A stretch of 64,000 bases of DNA from the NCBI GenBank assembly GCA_040766985.1, contig JAXGPL010000013.1, positions 16,310 through 80,309 on the forward strand, read 5' to 3'. The stretch comes from JAXGPL01 sp040766985 (GTDB taxonomy: Bacteria > Bacillota > Sulfobacillia > JAUYEG01). Under the pieces are notes generated by a model. The model was not told the DNA's origin. It made no database searches and saw only the letters and a program-made list of their open reading frames with translations. Positions 38,252 to 47,634 of the stretch are shown here, in pieces. Positions within the stretch are counted from its first letter, which is position 1. Each line of letters opens with the position of its first letter. Made by a program: the position numbers and the translations under genes.

Positions 38252-40273
38252 TCAAGGATTCCGCAGAGCCACGTAAACGTCTGACCCAATTGGTTGACCC
38301 GCGCTGTCGGTGCTTACGTGTGAGAAGTAGAGATTGCCCGCCGCGTCGACAGACGGATCAGAGCAGTTCCCGGAAAGCACCTCTTGTGGCTGTCCCCATT
38401 TGCCGCTAGGGAGCATTCTCGACCGGAAAACGGCCGTCCCCTGGCCTTGGCGAGACATCCCGGTATACCAGAGTTCCTTGCCATCGGGGCTGACAAAGGG
38501 CGAGGCCTCGTTGCCGGCGCCGTTGATCGCGGGACCAAGATTCACCACTGGTCCCCAGCTATCCGCCGACCGCCGGGCAGTCCATAGGTCGAGGCCACCG
38601 TACCCGCCCTCCCTCTCCTCCGCCCAGACGATCAGGTCCTCTCCTGTATTGATCCAGGCAGATTCAGGGTTTCGCATGTCCAGGTCGAACAAGTGCGGAA
38701 TCGAGAGGCTTAACCACTTGCGGCCAAGGCCGCTGCGATACTTACCTAGCCTGGCACCGCCGGTAGGCTCAGGCCCTTGGATTATCGCCCACAGGCTCTC
38801 ACCTGAGAACAGGGCGGACTGGATGGTCTCGGTAGTCCACTCTGGAAACACCTGATACTCCGGCTGCTTTCCCGATACGTCAGCGAGGTCCGCCAGCCAG
38901 ACACCGCTTCGAGCATCAGGCTGACCAGTGCCGGGTTCGTACATGAAGGCCAGCTGCATCCCATCGGCGGAGATGGAAGGCTTGTATTCGTTGCCCGGGC
39001 TATTGACGGAGCCGCCGACCGGCCGCGGCGCGCCGAAGCCGCCAACGTGTAGGACCGGCGGATATGCGTCGACTGCCTGCCAGGCGGGCAACCATCGCTC
39101 CGACCATGCGCGCCAGAAGATGGGCAGTTCCTGTCCATCTACAATGGCACGGTAGCTTCTCTCCGGCACAACCTCTATGGCGGGATTCGCCAAGCCGTCG
39201 AGAAGAGAATTGGCGTCGGTGGCTCCAGATCGGCGGGAGAACTCGAATATGTAGGTGTCCGGGGCGGGAGCATCGATACGGCCGAGCACGAGAGTCTCAG
39301 CATCACCTAGGTCAATCCGGGGTACCAGCGTGTACGGGCCGTCCAGTGCGATCACGTAGAAACCTTCGGGCAAGTTGGCAGGGAGCGGTTCTACAGGAAC
39401 AGCAACCCGGCCGACGCCCGCTGGAAACGCAAAGGGGATTGACCGATCGAAGTCCGACCGCAGCATCTGATATACGAAGCTACCGCTGGGAGTGTTCTGA
39501 TCACTTAGGAAAACGGATTGGCCGCAATACCATACCCAGAGATCAACCGTCCGTCGCAGCGCCAGATGAAACCCCAGGTGAACGTCGGCCTCTCCCGAGA
39601 TATTAGCTGGCCAGCCGTCCGCGGGCTGCGCCTGGCTCAGCGCCGCAAGGACCCGCGAGGGACCTGCGCCTGCCAAGTACCCATCTGGCAGCCAGGCTGT
39701 CACGCGTGTACACTTCGTCACCCCGATTGCAGCCGGGAGCGTCTTTGGGCCTGACAGTGCGATCAAGACCGAGGCTAGGAGGACCGTGAAGACCAGCAAC
39801 ACGATGTGGATCCTTCTTGCCGATGGGAGCGGCTGCCCGCGAACGAACTTGGTATCTGGTGCACCGGTACTGGAGAGCACACGGCTCAATGGCCAGCTGA
39901 TAATCAGCGCAGCGGCCCCGCTCATGGCCGCCGCCACGGGTACCATTCGCGTAATCGTCATATACCAGGCCGATTCACACGCAGGGCCTTGGGCAATCTG
40001 CAGTCCCGCGATCGCGGCGACTGCTCCCGACAGCGCTCCAGCCACTACCGCAGAAGACATCATCCGAACCCTGCCGGTGCAACCGAACAGAACAGCGATG
40101 GCGGTCCCCAGAATCCCGGGGACCCAGCCCACATAGAGAAAATCGCCTTGCCAATACGTCTGGTCGGGATTCGGCCCCGAGACCAGGACAAACAGGGAGG
40201 CCAGCAGGCCGAAGACCGCAAGAACAGGTCCCGCTAGATCCTTGACCCTGTACCTGCCCAACCCCTGACCCAC
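38252..40273 (-). CDS. Membrane protein with extracytoplasmic WD40/PD40-like propeller
   Basis: A 673-residue protein: GTG at 40273 behind GGGGAGG; five membrane helices in residues ~10-185 (LAGPVLAVFGLLASLFVLVS, then others up to IHIVLLVFTVLLASVLIALS), then a large outside domain. Its last ~250 residues carry PD40 repeats of the TolB type: YKPSISADGMQLAFMYEPG, SPFVSPDGKELWYTGMSRQG and CSDPSVDAAGNLYFSHV. Middle part (200-400) is beta-rich and unrecognised. Likely a surface binding or sensing protein. It is intact, unlike its neighbours. Confidence 0.7.
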   Translation of the reverse strand: MGQGLGRYRVKDLAGPVLAVFGLLASLFVLVSGPNPDQTYWQGDFLYVGWVPGILGTAIAVLFGCTGRVRMMSSAVVAGALSGAVAAIAGLQIAQGPACESAWYMTITRMVPVAAAMSGAAALIISWPLSRVLSSTGAPDTKFVRGQPLPSARRIHIVLLVFTVLLASVLIALSGPKTLPAAIGVTKCTRVTAWLPDGYLAGAGPSRVLAALSQAQPADGWPANISGEADVHLGFHLALRRTVDLWVWYCGQSVFLSDQNTPSGSFVYQMLRSDFDRSIPFAFPAGVGRVAVPVEPLPANLPEGFYVIALDGPYTLVPRIDLGDAETLVLGRIDAPAPDTYIFEFSRRSGATDANSLLDGLANPAIEVVPERSYRAIVDGQELPIFWRAWSERWLPAWQAVDAYPPVLHVGGFGAPRPVGGSVNSPGNEYKPSISADGMQLAFMYEPGTGQPDARSGVWLADLADVSGKQPEYQVFPEWTTETIQSALFSGESLWAIIQGPEPTGGARLGKYRSGLGRKWLSLSIPHLFDLDMRNPESAWINTGEDLIVWAEEREGGYGGLDLWTARRSADSWGPVVNLGPAINGAGNEASPFVSPDGKELWYTGMSRQGQGTAVFRSRMLPSGKWGQPQEVLSGNCSDPSVDAAGNLYFSHVSTDSAGQPIGSDVYVALRNP

Positions 40274-40342
40274 CGTCCTCCCCGTGCGCCCGAAGGTATG
40301 ACTGACAGAACTATGCCGTGTAGTAGGTTCTTACCGCGCCGA

Positions 40343-41911
40343 CTACTGCTTCATGTAGATAGGGCCGCAATACGCCCAGTCGGTAAACTGTATGGCGCCA
40401 CCCAGCGTATTACGGTAGTCAAAACGGACTTTGAGATAGTAACCCTTCAAACCTTGCGGAACTGAGAAAGACAGACTGCGAGTCACCGGGTTGCCATCCC
40501 ATGAGTCGACTGTGCCGCTGCCGATGAGCGTTGTCTGAGCACGATAGAGTTGCCAGGTCATGGTGCACCATTTGCCGTTCTGGACCGGGTAGAGGCGAAC
40601 GCTGACGTTGGCTGTGCTGCCGACGGATGCGGTGATGGTTCTCCCCGGGAGCTGATTGTTGATAGTGAAGTAGGCGAAGCTGCTTCCCACGACCGCGCTT
40701 GTCTGGCCGTTCCTAATACCTAGGGCCACTTTATTGATTCGATTGAGGTACGGACTCACCGGCATGGTTTTGAGGTTCGGCGCATATACCCACGTGCCCT
40801 TGTTCATGTTCTGAAGTGCGATGTGCTTGTCCGAACCCCCAATCGCAGTGGAGCCATAGCCTCCGGCCATTGACACGCGCCAGAAGGATTCTGCGATACT
40901 CGACGGATCAACCACCTGTATCGCCTTCTGATTCACCGAATACCCGCCCTCCCAATCCGGGGTACCCGCCGGGTGAGCGATGCACGATGTGCCATATGTT
41001 GTCGATGCTGAGTTGATGTTGGATAACATCTCGGAGCAGGCGAAGTCGTGATCCTGCAGGTCTGGGTCAACGGAGGTCTGTATGCCGAATCCCAAAGCGT
41101 CTCCATCGTAGTCACCCACCCCATTGGCGTTGGCGGCGGTTATCTCAAAGCCGGGACACATCACGTAGGGTGCCGTCAGAGATTCCTGTTCGCATGACAG
41201 ATAGTACGTCTGCCACCCAATACCGCCCGGCTGAATGCTGCTAATGTGATCGGTCAGGTACGTAAAGGAATGGCCATAGGACTGTGCCTCGACTCTGATC
41301 TGCGGCAAAGTGAGGCAGCCATCTGAGAATGTTGCACTGTGCATGTGGCAATCTCCGAGTACCCATTCAGAGGGTGCCGTGGTCGCCTCGGCCAGCGCAT
41401 AGGTCTCTGCGGTGGCCAGTGTACCGTCGGAAAGCGCGGCCGTTGCGGAAATCGCAAAGGAACTCCCCGGCTTCATGGAAACAGGCGCTGGGACATTGAC
41501 TGTAATGGCATCGTAGCGTCCAGCCATACCCTGGATCATGTCTGTGACCTTTCGGGCGGCTGACCCTTCCGCATCTGTGGTGTAGCCGGGTTTTGAGAAT
41601 GCGGACCAGGACTCGCGCATCTCCAGAACAGTCGCTGCGTCAGCTGTTAGCGGGCGCCACTGGCCAATAGCATTCGTGGCCCTACCGTCCATCTCCAAAG
41701 TGACCTCTGTGACCGATGCCTTATTGCCCGCATCTGCCCTTAGGACCAACATCGTCAGAGGAATCATCGTGCAATCGACTGCGAAGCGGACTGGAGTCGC
41801 GGCGAAGTGTAGACTTGGAGCCACGGCATTGGCGTACGTAGGGACGCCGGACGATAACAGCGTTCCCACGAGCAGGAGCAGCACCAGCAGAACCAAGATC
41901 TTGCGCACCAT
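40343..41911 (-). CDS. Secreted PHP-type metal-dependent phosphoesterase-like protein
   Basis: A 522-residue exported protein. Signal peptide residues 1-28. Residues ~185-400 resemble a PHP domain: GDCHMHSATFSDG (His-x-His), YLTDHIS, CPGFEIT (Glu), HPAGTPDWEGG and GGSDKH, the usual set of metal ligands. N-terminal ~150 residues are a beta domain; the C-terminal ~110 residues another, Ig-like. PHP enzymes hydrolyse phosphodiesters or phosphomonoesters; a secreted one could scavenge phosphate or attack nucleic acids, but this is inference. ATG at 41911 with GGGGATGCA before it. Confidence 0.68.
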   Translation of the reverse strand: MVRKILVLLVLLLLVGTLLSSGVPTYANAVAPSLHFAATPVRFAVDCTMIPLTMLVLRADAGNKASVTEVTLEMDGRATNAIGQWRPLTADAATVLEMRESWSAFSKPGYTTDAEGSAARKVTDMIQGMAGRYDAITVNVPAPVSMKPGSSFAISATAALSDGTLATAETYALAEATTAPSEWVLGDCHMHSATFSDGCLTLPQIRVEAQSYGHSFTYLTDHISSIQPGGIGWQTYYLSCEQESLTAPYVMCPGFEITAANANGVGDYDGDALGFGIQTSVDPDLQDHDFACSEMLSNINSASTTYGTSCIAHPAGTPDWEGGYSVNQKAIQVVDPSSIAESFWRVSMAGGYGSTAIGGSDKHIALQNMNKGTWVYAPNLKTMPVSPYLNRINKVALGIRNGQTSAVVGSSFAYFTINNQLPGRTITASVGSTANVSVRLYPVQNGKWCTMTWQLYRAQTTLIGSGTVDSWDGNPVTRSLSFSVPQGLKGYYLKVRFDYRNTLGGAIQFTDWAYCGPIYMKQ

Positions 41912-42311
41912 TGCATCCCCATCCAGTTATTGGCGTATTGCCATTACTAAGCAGAGGATACAGTGCCTATGGCACTGCTGTCCACAGTGTTTATATGGGA
42001 TGCCAATCCGAGGTGCATCTCGCCGGCGTGAAGCTCCTTGGACACACACCGCTGCGGGACGTTGGCAAAGGTAATCCCCGGAAGGTGGCCCAGGAACGGC
42101 TGGTCCTCTGGCTACATGCTGGCCAAACCAGCACCCGGTACCTCTACTTGGGTGAGCTTGTCCACGATGCCAGCCACAAAGCCGTCGTATCACCTGGATT
42201 GACGGGGGTCGGCGATTCAGCTAGTCAGAGACAGCTGCAGGCGGTTACGGCAGACTGCCCCAGATTCGCACGTCACATACTAGATCCCGCCTCAATCGGT
42301 GAAGCAGAATT
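41912..42311. other. Gap, nothing recognised
   Basis: About 400 nt between the PHP-like gene and repeat copy 4. A plus-strand frame is open for 134 codons but lacks a ribosome site and any recognisable feature; I regard it as chance. Confidence 0.35.
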
Positions 42312-44543
42312 CTAGTCCGTCACCACCGTCGCATACACCTTGACCTTCTTCTCAACGGTGTACACGTTCGTGACGGAGGCCAGGCCCGACCCGGATGGAT
42401 AGGTTAGCCGCAACGCCAGTGCTCCGGTCACTGTGAATTCCCCCGGCCGCTCCCAGACCAAGTCGAACTCACCGGCCGGGTAGAGGTAGGCGACTTCGGC
42501 GGAGGTGCCAGATGTCTCCGGCAGGTTGATTTTGTACTCGATCGAGTACCGGGCTGGCAAGCCCGTCACCCACGCAACAGGGCCGATCAACTCAAGCCGC
42601 ACGTCTGGCGAGCCGAGGGTCTGCGCTGAGAACTCCTTGGGCACCCCGACGCCCTCGCTGCCGACGTCGAATCGCCATTCGTAGTCAGCCAGGATCTCAC
42701 CGTCAGTGCTCCAGGACGTGGCCCGGGCGACGTATGTTCCGGGGGCAGCATAGCCGTGGGTCGCGGTCACTTCGGCCGATGCCGGGTCCGTGTCCACCAA
42801 GGAAGATCCATCGCCGAACGACCAGTCCCACCGGTCATGGCGCGTGATGCTGGCCTCCAGCGATGTGGTCTCCTTGTCGCGGTGCGTGGCATGGATGACC
42901 GGAACCGTCCCTGGCGCCGGGCTAGAGCCGCCTTGGTCCTTCACGGGGATGCTGGCCACTCCCCTGGTGGACTGACCCGCGCCTTCGTCTGACCAGGGCA
43001 CTCCACTCGCGGAAACCCCAGGCTCAGCTGGCGTTTCCACAACCGGTGGCATCGGCGTGTAGCCCAGCCGCCACTTGAAGGAGCGGATCTCGTTGGGCGG
43101 CGGGAGCTGGGCACCGTCCGATGGCCGAAGGCGCACCCCGAGCAGCACTCTGGCTCCCTCCACGGCTGGCGCGGGTACCTCGGCGGACGCCAGTAGCTTG
43201 CCATCCGCCGACTGGGTGACCGCCAGCGGATAGCGCCGAATGCCCGACCCAGGAACGTCCAGATAGGCCCAGGCCATGAGATTAGAGGGCCCGGTGGCGG
43301 GAAAGGTCACCTCCACCTTGGCCGTACCCTGGGCGCAGGGAAGCTTAAGCTCAACATAGTAAGGCTTGTGCACCTCGGCCTTGCCTGTGCCCTGGCGTGA
43401 GTACTCCACCAGCTTGGACCGCCCCGGGGTGTAACGAGGCTTGTACGACGCCTTGACCGGGTAGTAGTCCTTCAGTGCCCCTGTCAGGGCCTTCAGCGCC
43501 GCCCCGCTCCCGCCCAGCCAGACGTGGTTGGTGCGCAGGATCGACGGCAACAGGTAGTAGGCATCGTTGTCGGCCAACGGCAGATAGGTCGACGAGGTTT
43601 CCACGATCAGGTCATTGGCCTCGACGTCGGGCCAGAGACGCGACCAGAGGTTGGGCACCTTGCCCACGATGGACACGTACCGCACCCCCGGAGGCCAGGC
43701 GTCCAGCACGGCGCCGAAGTCGTTCTGGGCCGCGCGGCGGGCGGCGTCGGCGTCGTTCCAGGCCTGGAGGTAATAGTTGCCCACGAGGTCCGGGCCCTCC
43801 GGATCGGCCGCCCCGGCGGCCGAAGTCACCCGCGTCGAAGCGTCGGGGAGCGCCATCGGCCCGCCGAGGGACAGCTTGAACTCCTGCTCCACCAGGCACT
43901 CGCCGGCGCGGGCCTTGGGGTCAAGCCCAGCCAGGTGCTCCATCGCCCAGACGGCGAGGGGCTGGCCCTTCTCGCGGAAGAACGTGCCCCCGATCTTGGC
44001 GATGATCCCCTCCAGCCAGCCGACCACCGTCTCGATGATACCCCTGGTCGCGGACTTCGGCAGAGCTTCCTTGGGCTGGCCGCCGAGAGCCTGGAAGTAG
44101 TTGTGCCGGGCGCACTGGATGGCCACGGCCTCGTAGTACGCCCTGGTCAGGCTTTGACCTGGGCCGGGCACAGCCGCCCGGAAGCCCTCCGCGGTGACGT
44201 AATCAGGGCGGTTGGGCGGCTCTTGCGCGGCCATGAGCGCTGCGTATGCCTGGGGCTGCTCGCTGACCAGCCAGTCGAGGAACGCGGGCGGCTGGTCCCG
44301 CCCTCCTCCCGGCCGCTCCTGCAGCAACCACGCCGAGGCATAGTAGTAACCAAACAAGGGCTCCCACAGTTCTCGGCTTTGCCTTGCGACATACGCAACT
44401 TCGTCCTCAAAAGCGCCGAACAACTCACTCGCCGGCGGGATGGAAGGCGATTCAAGTGGGCGGCGGTGAAGCTCGTTGCGGCTACGCAGCTGCTCCTGGA
44501 GGTGGATCATCTCCATCGCTTTGACGAACGCAACGCTGTCCAA
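42312..44543 (-). CDS. Repeat family copy 4: intact frame lacking lipase domain and signal peptide
   Basis: A 743-residue uninterrupted frame equal to the full-length protein at 51831-54567 from codon ~174 onward. Contents: Trp/Tyr-rich helical part (residues 1-210), a middle region with YYLQAWNDADAARRAAQNDF and TNHVWLGGSGAALKALTG, a beta segment, a PKD-like domain (WDWSFGDGSSLVD, YAAPGTYVARATSW) and the conserved C-terminal beta domain. The possible starts (TTG 44543, ATG 44519) have no ribosome site and no export signal, so it is probably silent despite the clean frame. About 240 bp next to the breakpoint are identical to copy 5. Confidence 0.65.
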   Translation of the reverse strand: MDSVAFVKAMEMIHLQEQLRSRNELHRRPLESPSIPPASELFGAFEDEVAYVARQSRELWEPLFGYYYASAWLLQERPGGGRDQPPAFLDWLVSEQPQAYAALMAAQEPPNRPDYVTAEGFRAAVPGPGQSLTRAYYEAVAIQCARHNYFQALGGQPKEALPKSATRGIIETVVGWLEGIIAKIGGTFFREKGQPLAVWAMEHLAGLDPKARAGECLVEQEFKLSLGGPMALPDASTRVTSAAGAADPEGPDLVGNYYLQAWNDADAARRAAQNDFGAVLDAWPPGVRYVSIVGKVPNLWSRLWPDVEANDLIVETSSTYLPLADNDAYYLLPSILRTNHVWLGGSGAALKALTGALKDYYPVKASYKPRYTPGRSKLVEYSRQGTGKAEVHKPYYVELKLPCAQGTAKVEVTFPATGPSNLMAWAYLDVPGSGIRRYPLAVTQSADGKLLASAEVPAPAVEGARVLLGVRLRPSDGAQLPPPNEIRSFKWRLGYTPMPPVVETPAEPGVSASGVPWSDEGAGQSTRGVASIPVKDQGGSSPAPGTVPVIHATHRDKETTSLEASITRHDRWDWSFGDGSSLVDTDPASAEVTATHGYAAPGTYVARATSWSTDGEILADYEWRFDVGSEGVGVPKEFSAQTLGSPDVRLELIGPVAWVTGLPARYSIEYKINLPETSGTSAEVAYLYPAGEFDLVWERPGEFTVTGALALRLTYPSGSGLASVTNVYTVEKKVKVYATVVTD

Positions 44544-44955
44544 ACACCTGCAGCCTCAGTGATCGCCGTCCCCTCTTGACTCCCGAGGGGCAACTCATCG
44601 GGTTACGCATCACACGCCCGAGCGAATGATGCGCTGCCCGAAGACCGTTAGCCTACTCTCGCCCGGCCGTATCGCCTTGGCGGGGGGGGGCGAGGGCATA
44701 ACGGAGTGTGGGGAAGAATCAAATGAGATCAAGATCTAGCTGACGCCAACTGGTCTCTGGTCCTCAAGACCTCCAACATGTGCCGGATGCCGCCCAGATT
44801 GCTCTAGCTCTCTTGGGCGATATGCCCCCCTTGGAGTGGACAATCATGTTCCTCTCTCTCAGGTACCCCTTGACCTGTTCCAGAAGGCACTCAGGCACAG
44901 CCTCTCTCAGATTCCGCAACCCTTCATGGAGACCCAGCAACGATGGTCCCTGGCC
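44544..44955. other. Gap, nothing recognised
   Basis: About 410 nt between repeat copy 4 and the lipoprotein gene, with a G-run of ten at 44681-44690. No gene-like frame or clear regulatory site seen. Confidence 0.35.
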
Positions 44956-46042
44956 CTATTGGGGCTCGCGCACATCGAGCGGATAGACGATTTCAATACC
45001 CGAATTGGGCAACATCAGGAAACCGTTGGTGGTGGAACCGTCGGGAGCTACGGGGGCAGATGTATCGTAGGTATAATTCTCCAGCGTCCGACCGGCAGCC
45101 AGGGTAACGGTCCTCTCAACGCCTGCTTTATCAGTTAACGTGTAGGTGATCTTCCCCAAATCACCGTCGACACCAACGGTGCGCAGCATGGCTGGAGAGG
45201 TCAGAAACACCACCCCAGCACCATATTTTGCCACCGGGCCAACGAGAGGCTCCATCATTTCCAGGACCCGCCTAATGGGCGTGCCGTCCACAGCCACCAG
45301 TCTGGCTCCTATCAAGTGCACATTCTCGCCTTTCGCGGCAGCGACGATGAAGCCGTCTTCATCTGAGCGCAGTTCGAGCTCGACTGTTGCGAAGTCAAGC
45401 TTGATGGCATTGTCAAATGCTTGCATGCTCTCCGAGGTCGGCTGAAGCGTCACGGAGACCCGCCGGCCCGATGCTGTTAGGAAACCGAAGTCCCCAAGCT
45501 TAAAGCTGCTGGAGTTCACCATGGCCGAGAAGGCCGCAGGGATTGGCGGTAGGTCCCCATTCATGGCATCGGCCGAGATCCCGTGTATTCTGACGCACTC
45601 CCAGTCCGACAAGTCCACGATACTCAGTTGTTGCGCAATGGACAAATGGGAGCCCATCTCGCCACACCAGACCGAGAGGCCATCCAAGATTGGATACGAC
45701 CGGAAACACATAGCAGTGTGGGTCGCCGATCTCGCCCACTGCTGCGACTATTCGGGCAAGAACCTCTTGGTCAGAGAGTCCCGCCAGCTGCTCCGCAAGT
45801 ACTTCCAGCTTCGACCGAAAACCCTCCAGGCCTGTAGCACTCGCCAGAGACGGATTACGGGCTGGTAGTTCTTCCAGAAGAAACGCGATATCGTCGGCCC
45901 ACAACTCATGGGCCGGTCTGCCGTCAACCACAGGATCAGAAGGCAGCGATGTTGCACAGGCAGAGAGGAGTACAGCGAAGCTGATCACGATCATGAGCGG
46001 CAACCTACAGGCTGATTCAGACGCCAACCGGTCAGTGAACAT
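44956..46042 (-). pseudogene. Lipoprotein with S41-peptidase-like/PDZ-like part, frameshifted
   Basis: ATG at 46042; lipoprotein signal peptide with lipobox LLSAC. The first frame (residues to ~165) reads HELWADDIAFLLEELPARNP, LARIVAAVGEIGDPHCYVF and GLVWRDGLPFVH, like the N-terminal part of S41 tail-specific protease relatives. After a break near 45650 a second frame continues with IGARLVAVDGTPIRRVLE, a PDZ-like step, and ends LDVREPQ. The Ser/Lys protease core of S41 enzymes is not present. A TATAAT box lies on the minus strand at 46089-46094 but with no -35 match. Confidence 0.55.
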
Positions 46043-46365
46043 GGCACGCACCCCTTCGGGCCTAGATCGCCAGACTCTGGCTAATCCAATTATACTCCAC
46101 TCGCCCTCAATAGTCCCCCAATACCCCCAAATCCGTGCACTTGGCTCAGTGGCACGTTGCGGGCAACCTCCCACGGAGGTGGGTGGCTCTCACGTGTCAG
46201 TAATAGGCCGCAGGGCGTACTCTGCCAAGCAGGAGCTTGCCCGAGAAACGTTTGATAAAACTGGACAGGGCTCGACACCGCACGCACGGGACACAGCGTT
46301 CTGGAGATATGGTGCACGTGTCAGGAATCCGTACCCATGGATGGAGGTGCCATGGGCCCAAATGG

Positions 46366-46371
46366 TATAAT
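46366..46371 (+). promoter_or_regulatory. -10 box upstream of the Cys-rich cassette
   Basis: Perfect TATAAT, 49 nt before the start codon of the Cys-rich protein gene. No good -35 hexamer is found 16-18 nt before it, so strength is uncertain. Confidence 0.45.
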
Positions 46372-46420
46372 GCGTTTGCCTGCAGGTGTTTGACACTTCA
46401 GCTATAGGAGGGGCAAGAAC

Positions 46421-47161
46421 ATGCGAGCCAACCTCCGGACCTGTGCGATGGCGATCCTGATTTGCACTGTGATTGTGGTAACCGGCATCGTCGGCTTAAG
46501 GAGTTCTGAAGCTGCTTGTGGCGGCTGCGCCTCGAGTAGTTCAGCAGGCGCACCCGTGGACCCGAAGCCGGTCTATCTGTCCGAATCGAGAATGCGGGAG
46601 CTGCTCGAATCGGCCAAAAGCGAAGATATCGATACCAAGATCGAGGCGCTAGATATAGGGGTGAGAATCGGCTTTGCTGCCGGCTCGTTCTCCTATGGTC
46701 ATGAGTTCCTGGTCACCGGACTCGAGGACAAGGCACTCGTGAGGATGAGCTTCCCAACCAATGCTGAGGGAGTCATCGCTGACATCTCATACGTGTTTGA
46801 TGGAGACGAAATCAGGGTCCTGGGCTTCCTGCTCAGGGATTCCGAGCGAGTGCTGGCATTTACTCTTGACAAGGCTTGGGAGATAACGCCAAGCTCTGCG
46901 AAAAGCCTGTGTTCGGACAATTGCTTGACAGGTTGCGGGATGGTCTGCACCATCGGGTGCTGGGTTGGGTGCAACTACCTGTGCCTATACTACGGCATCT
47001 GCCTCCCTCAATGCGAATTCATCTGCAACCTGGGTTGCGATGTGGCCTGTGAGTATATTTGCGGCTGCCGTGGTGGCTCTGCAGAGTGGTGCCTCGAATA
47101 TGGAGACTGCGACTGCGGCTGCTGCGACTCCTACCCAGGGTATTGCCTGCCGTGCGACTGA
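46421..47161 (+). CDS. Secreted Cys-rich protein, bacteriocin-like C-terminus
   Basis: A 246-residue precursor; ATG at 46421 behind GGAGGGG. Signal peptide (residues 1-32), then CGGC, a soluble domain of about 115 residues (MRELLESAKSEDIDTKIEAL to AFTLDKAWEI), then ~87 residues with 21 Cys. Ten of the Cys intervals there are CxxxC (NCLTGCGMVCTIGC, CNYLC, CLPQC, CEFIC, CNLGC, CDVAC, CEYIC), ending in CDCGCC and CLPCD. The pattern recalls halocin C8-like Cys-rich peptides (which also contain CTIGC), but homology is not established. Next genes encode a MauE-like membrane protein and an exported thioredoxin-fold protein, so disulfide-rich folding outside the cell is likely; antimicrobial, adhesive or spore-coat roles are all possible. 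Confidence 0.7.
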   Translation: MRANLRTCAMAILICTVIVVTGIVGLRSSEAACGGCASSSSAGAPVDPKPVYLSESRMRELLESAKSEDIDTKIEALDIGVRIGFAAGSFSYGHEFLVTGLEDKALVRMSFPTNAEGVIADISYVFDGDEIRVLGFLLRDSERVLAFTLDKAWEITPSSAKSLCSDNCLTGCGMVCTIGCWVGCNYLCLYYGICLPQCEFICNLGCDVACEYICGCRGGSAEWCLEYGDCDCGCCDSYPGYCLPCD

Positions 47162-47634
47162 TGATGCCGCAACTGGTTTCTGGGGATCGGACAGGGAGGG
47201 GGATTCTCTCCCTGTCCATACGACTTATTCTTGCCACCCTCTTCGCAGTAGCTGCGGTACCCAAACTCATTTCGCCTTTCTCGTTTGCAGAGGATGTGGC
47301 GGCCTACGGCCTATTTCCGGGGTGGATAGTACCTCTCATCGCTGTGGTCGTCCCCATTTGTGAGTTCCTCATGGCAGTCGGCCTTCTGTCTCCCAAGATG
47401 CTGTCGTTGTCGTGTCTTGCGCTCACTTGCCTGACTCTGGCCTATACAGCGCTGATTTCCTGGTCGCTTGCCACAGGATTGGAGATCCCATGCGGTTGCT
47501 TTCCATGGGAGTCAAGAGTAAGCTCCGCCAGTCTGGCTCGGAACGCAATCATCCTGTGTTTGGAGGGGGTGCTGCTCTGGACATGTCGTCAGGGCGATAC
47601 CGCAAGAACAGCTTTGGGTATGTCGTCGCACTAG
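47161..47634 (+). CDS. MauE/DoxX-family membrane protein
   Basis: About 157 residues, four membrane helices. ATG at 47161 shares its A with the TGA stop of the Cys-rich gene, so translation is coupled. Helix 1 is LSIRLILATLFAVAAVPKL; a conserved CGCF follows helix 3, as in MauE of methylamine dehydrogenase clusters, where MauE with the thioredoxin-like MauD helps form disulfides. The next gene is an exported thioredoxin-fold protein, repeating that pairing. Likely role: moving electrons across the membrane for disulfide formation in the Cys-rich product (inference from family and context). Confidence 0.75.
   Translation: MMPQLVSGDRTGRGILSLSIRLILATLFAVAAVPKLISPFSFAEDVAAYGLFPGWIVPLIAVVVPICEFLMAVGLLSPKMLSLSCLALTCLTLAYTALISWSLATGLEIPCGCFPWESRVSSASLARNAIILCLEGVLLWTCRQGDTARTALGMSSH

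Noticed and set aside
41911..42315. 134-codon plus-strand frame between the PHP-like gene and copy 4
   Set aside because: No ribosome site, no domain, and its composition is unlike neighbouring proteins.
46089..46094. TATAAT on the minus strand as promoter of the lipoprotein gene
   Set aside because: Well placed, but no -35 match within 15-19 nt, so not listed as a separate promoter.
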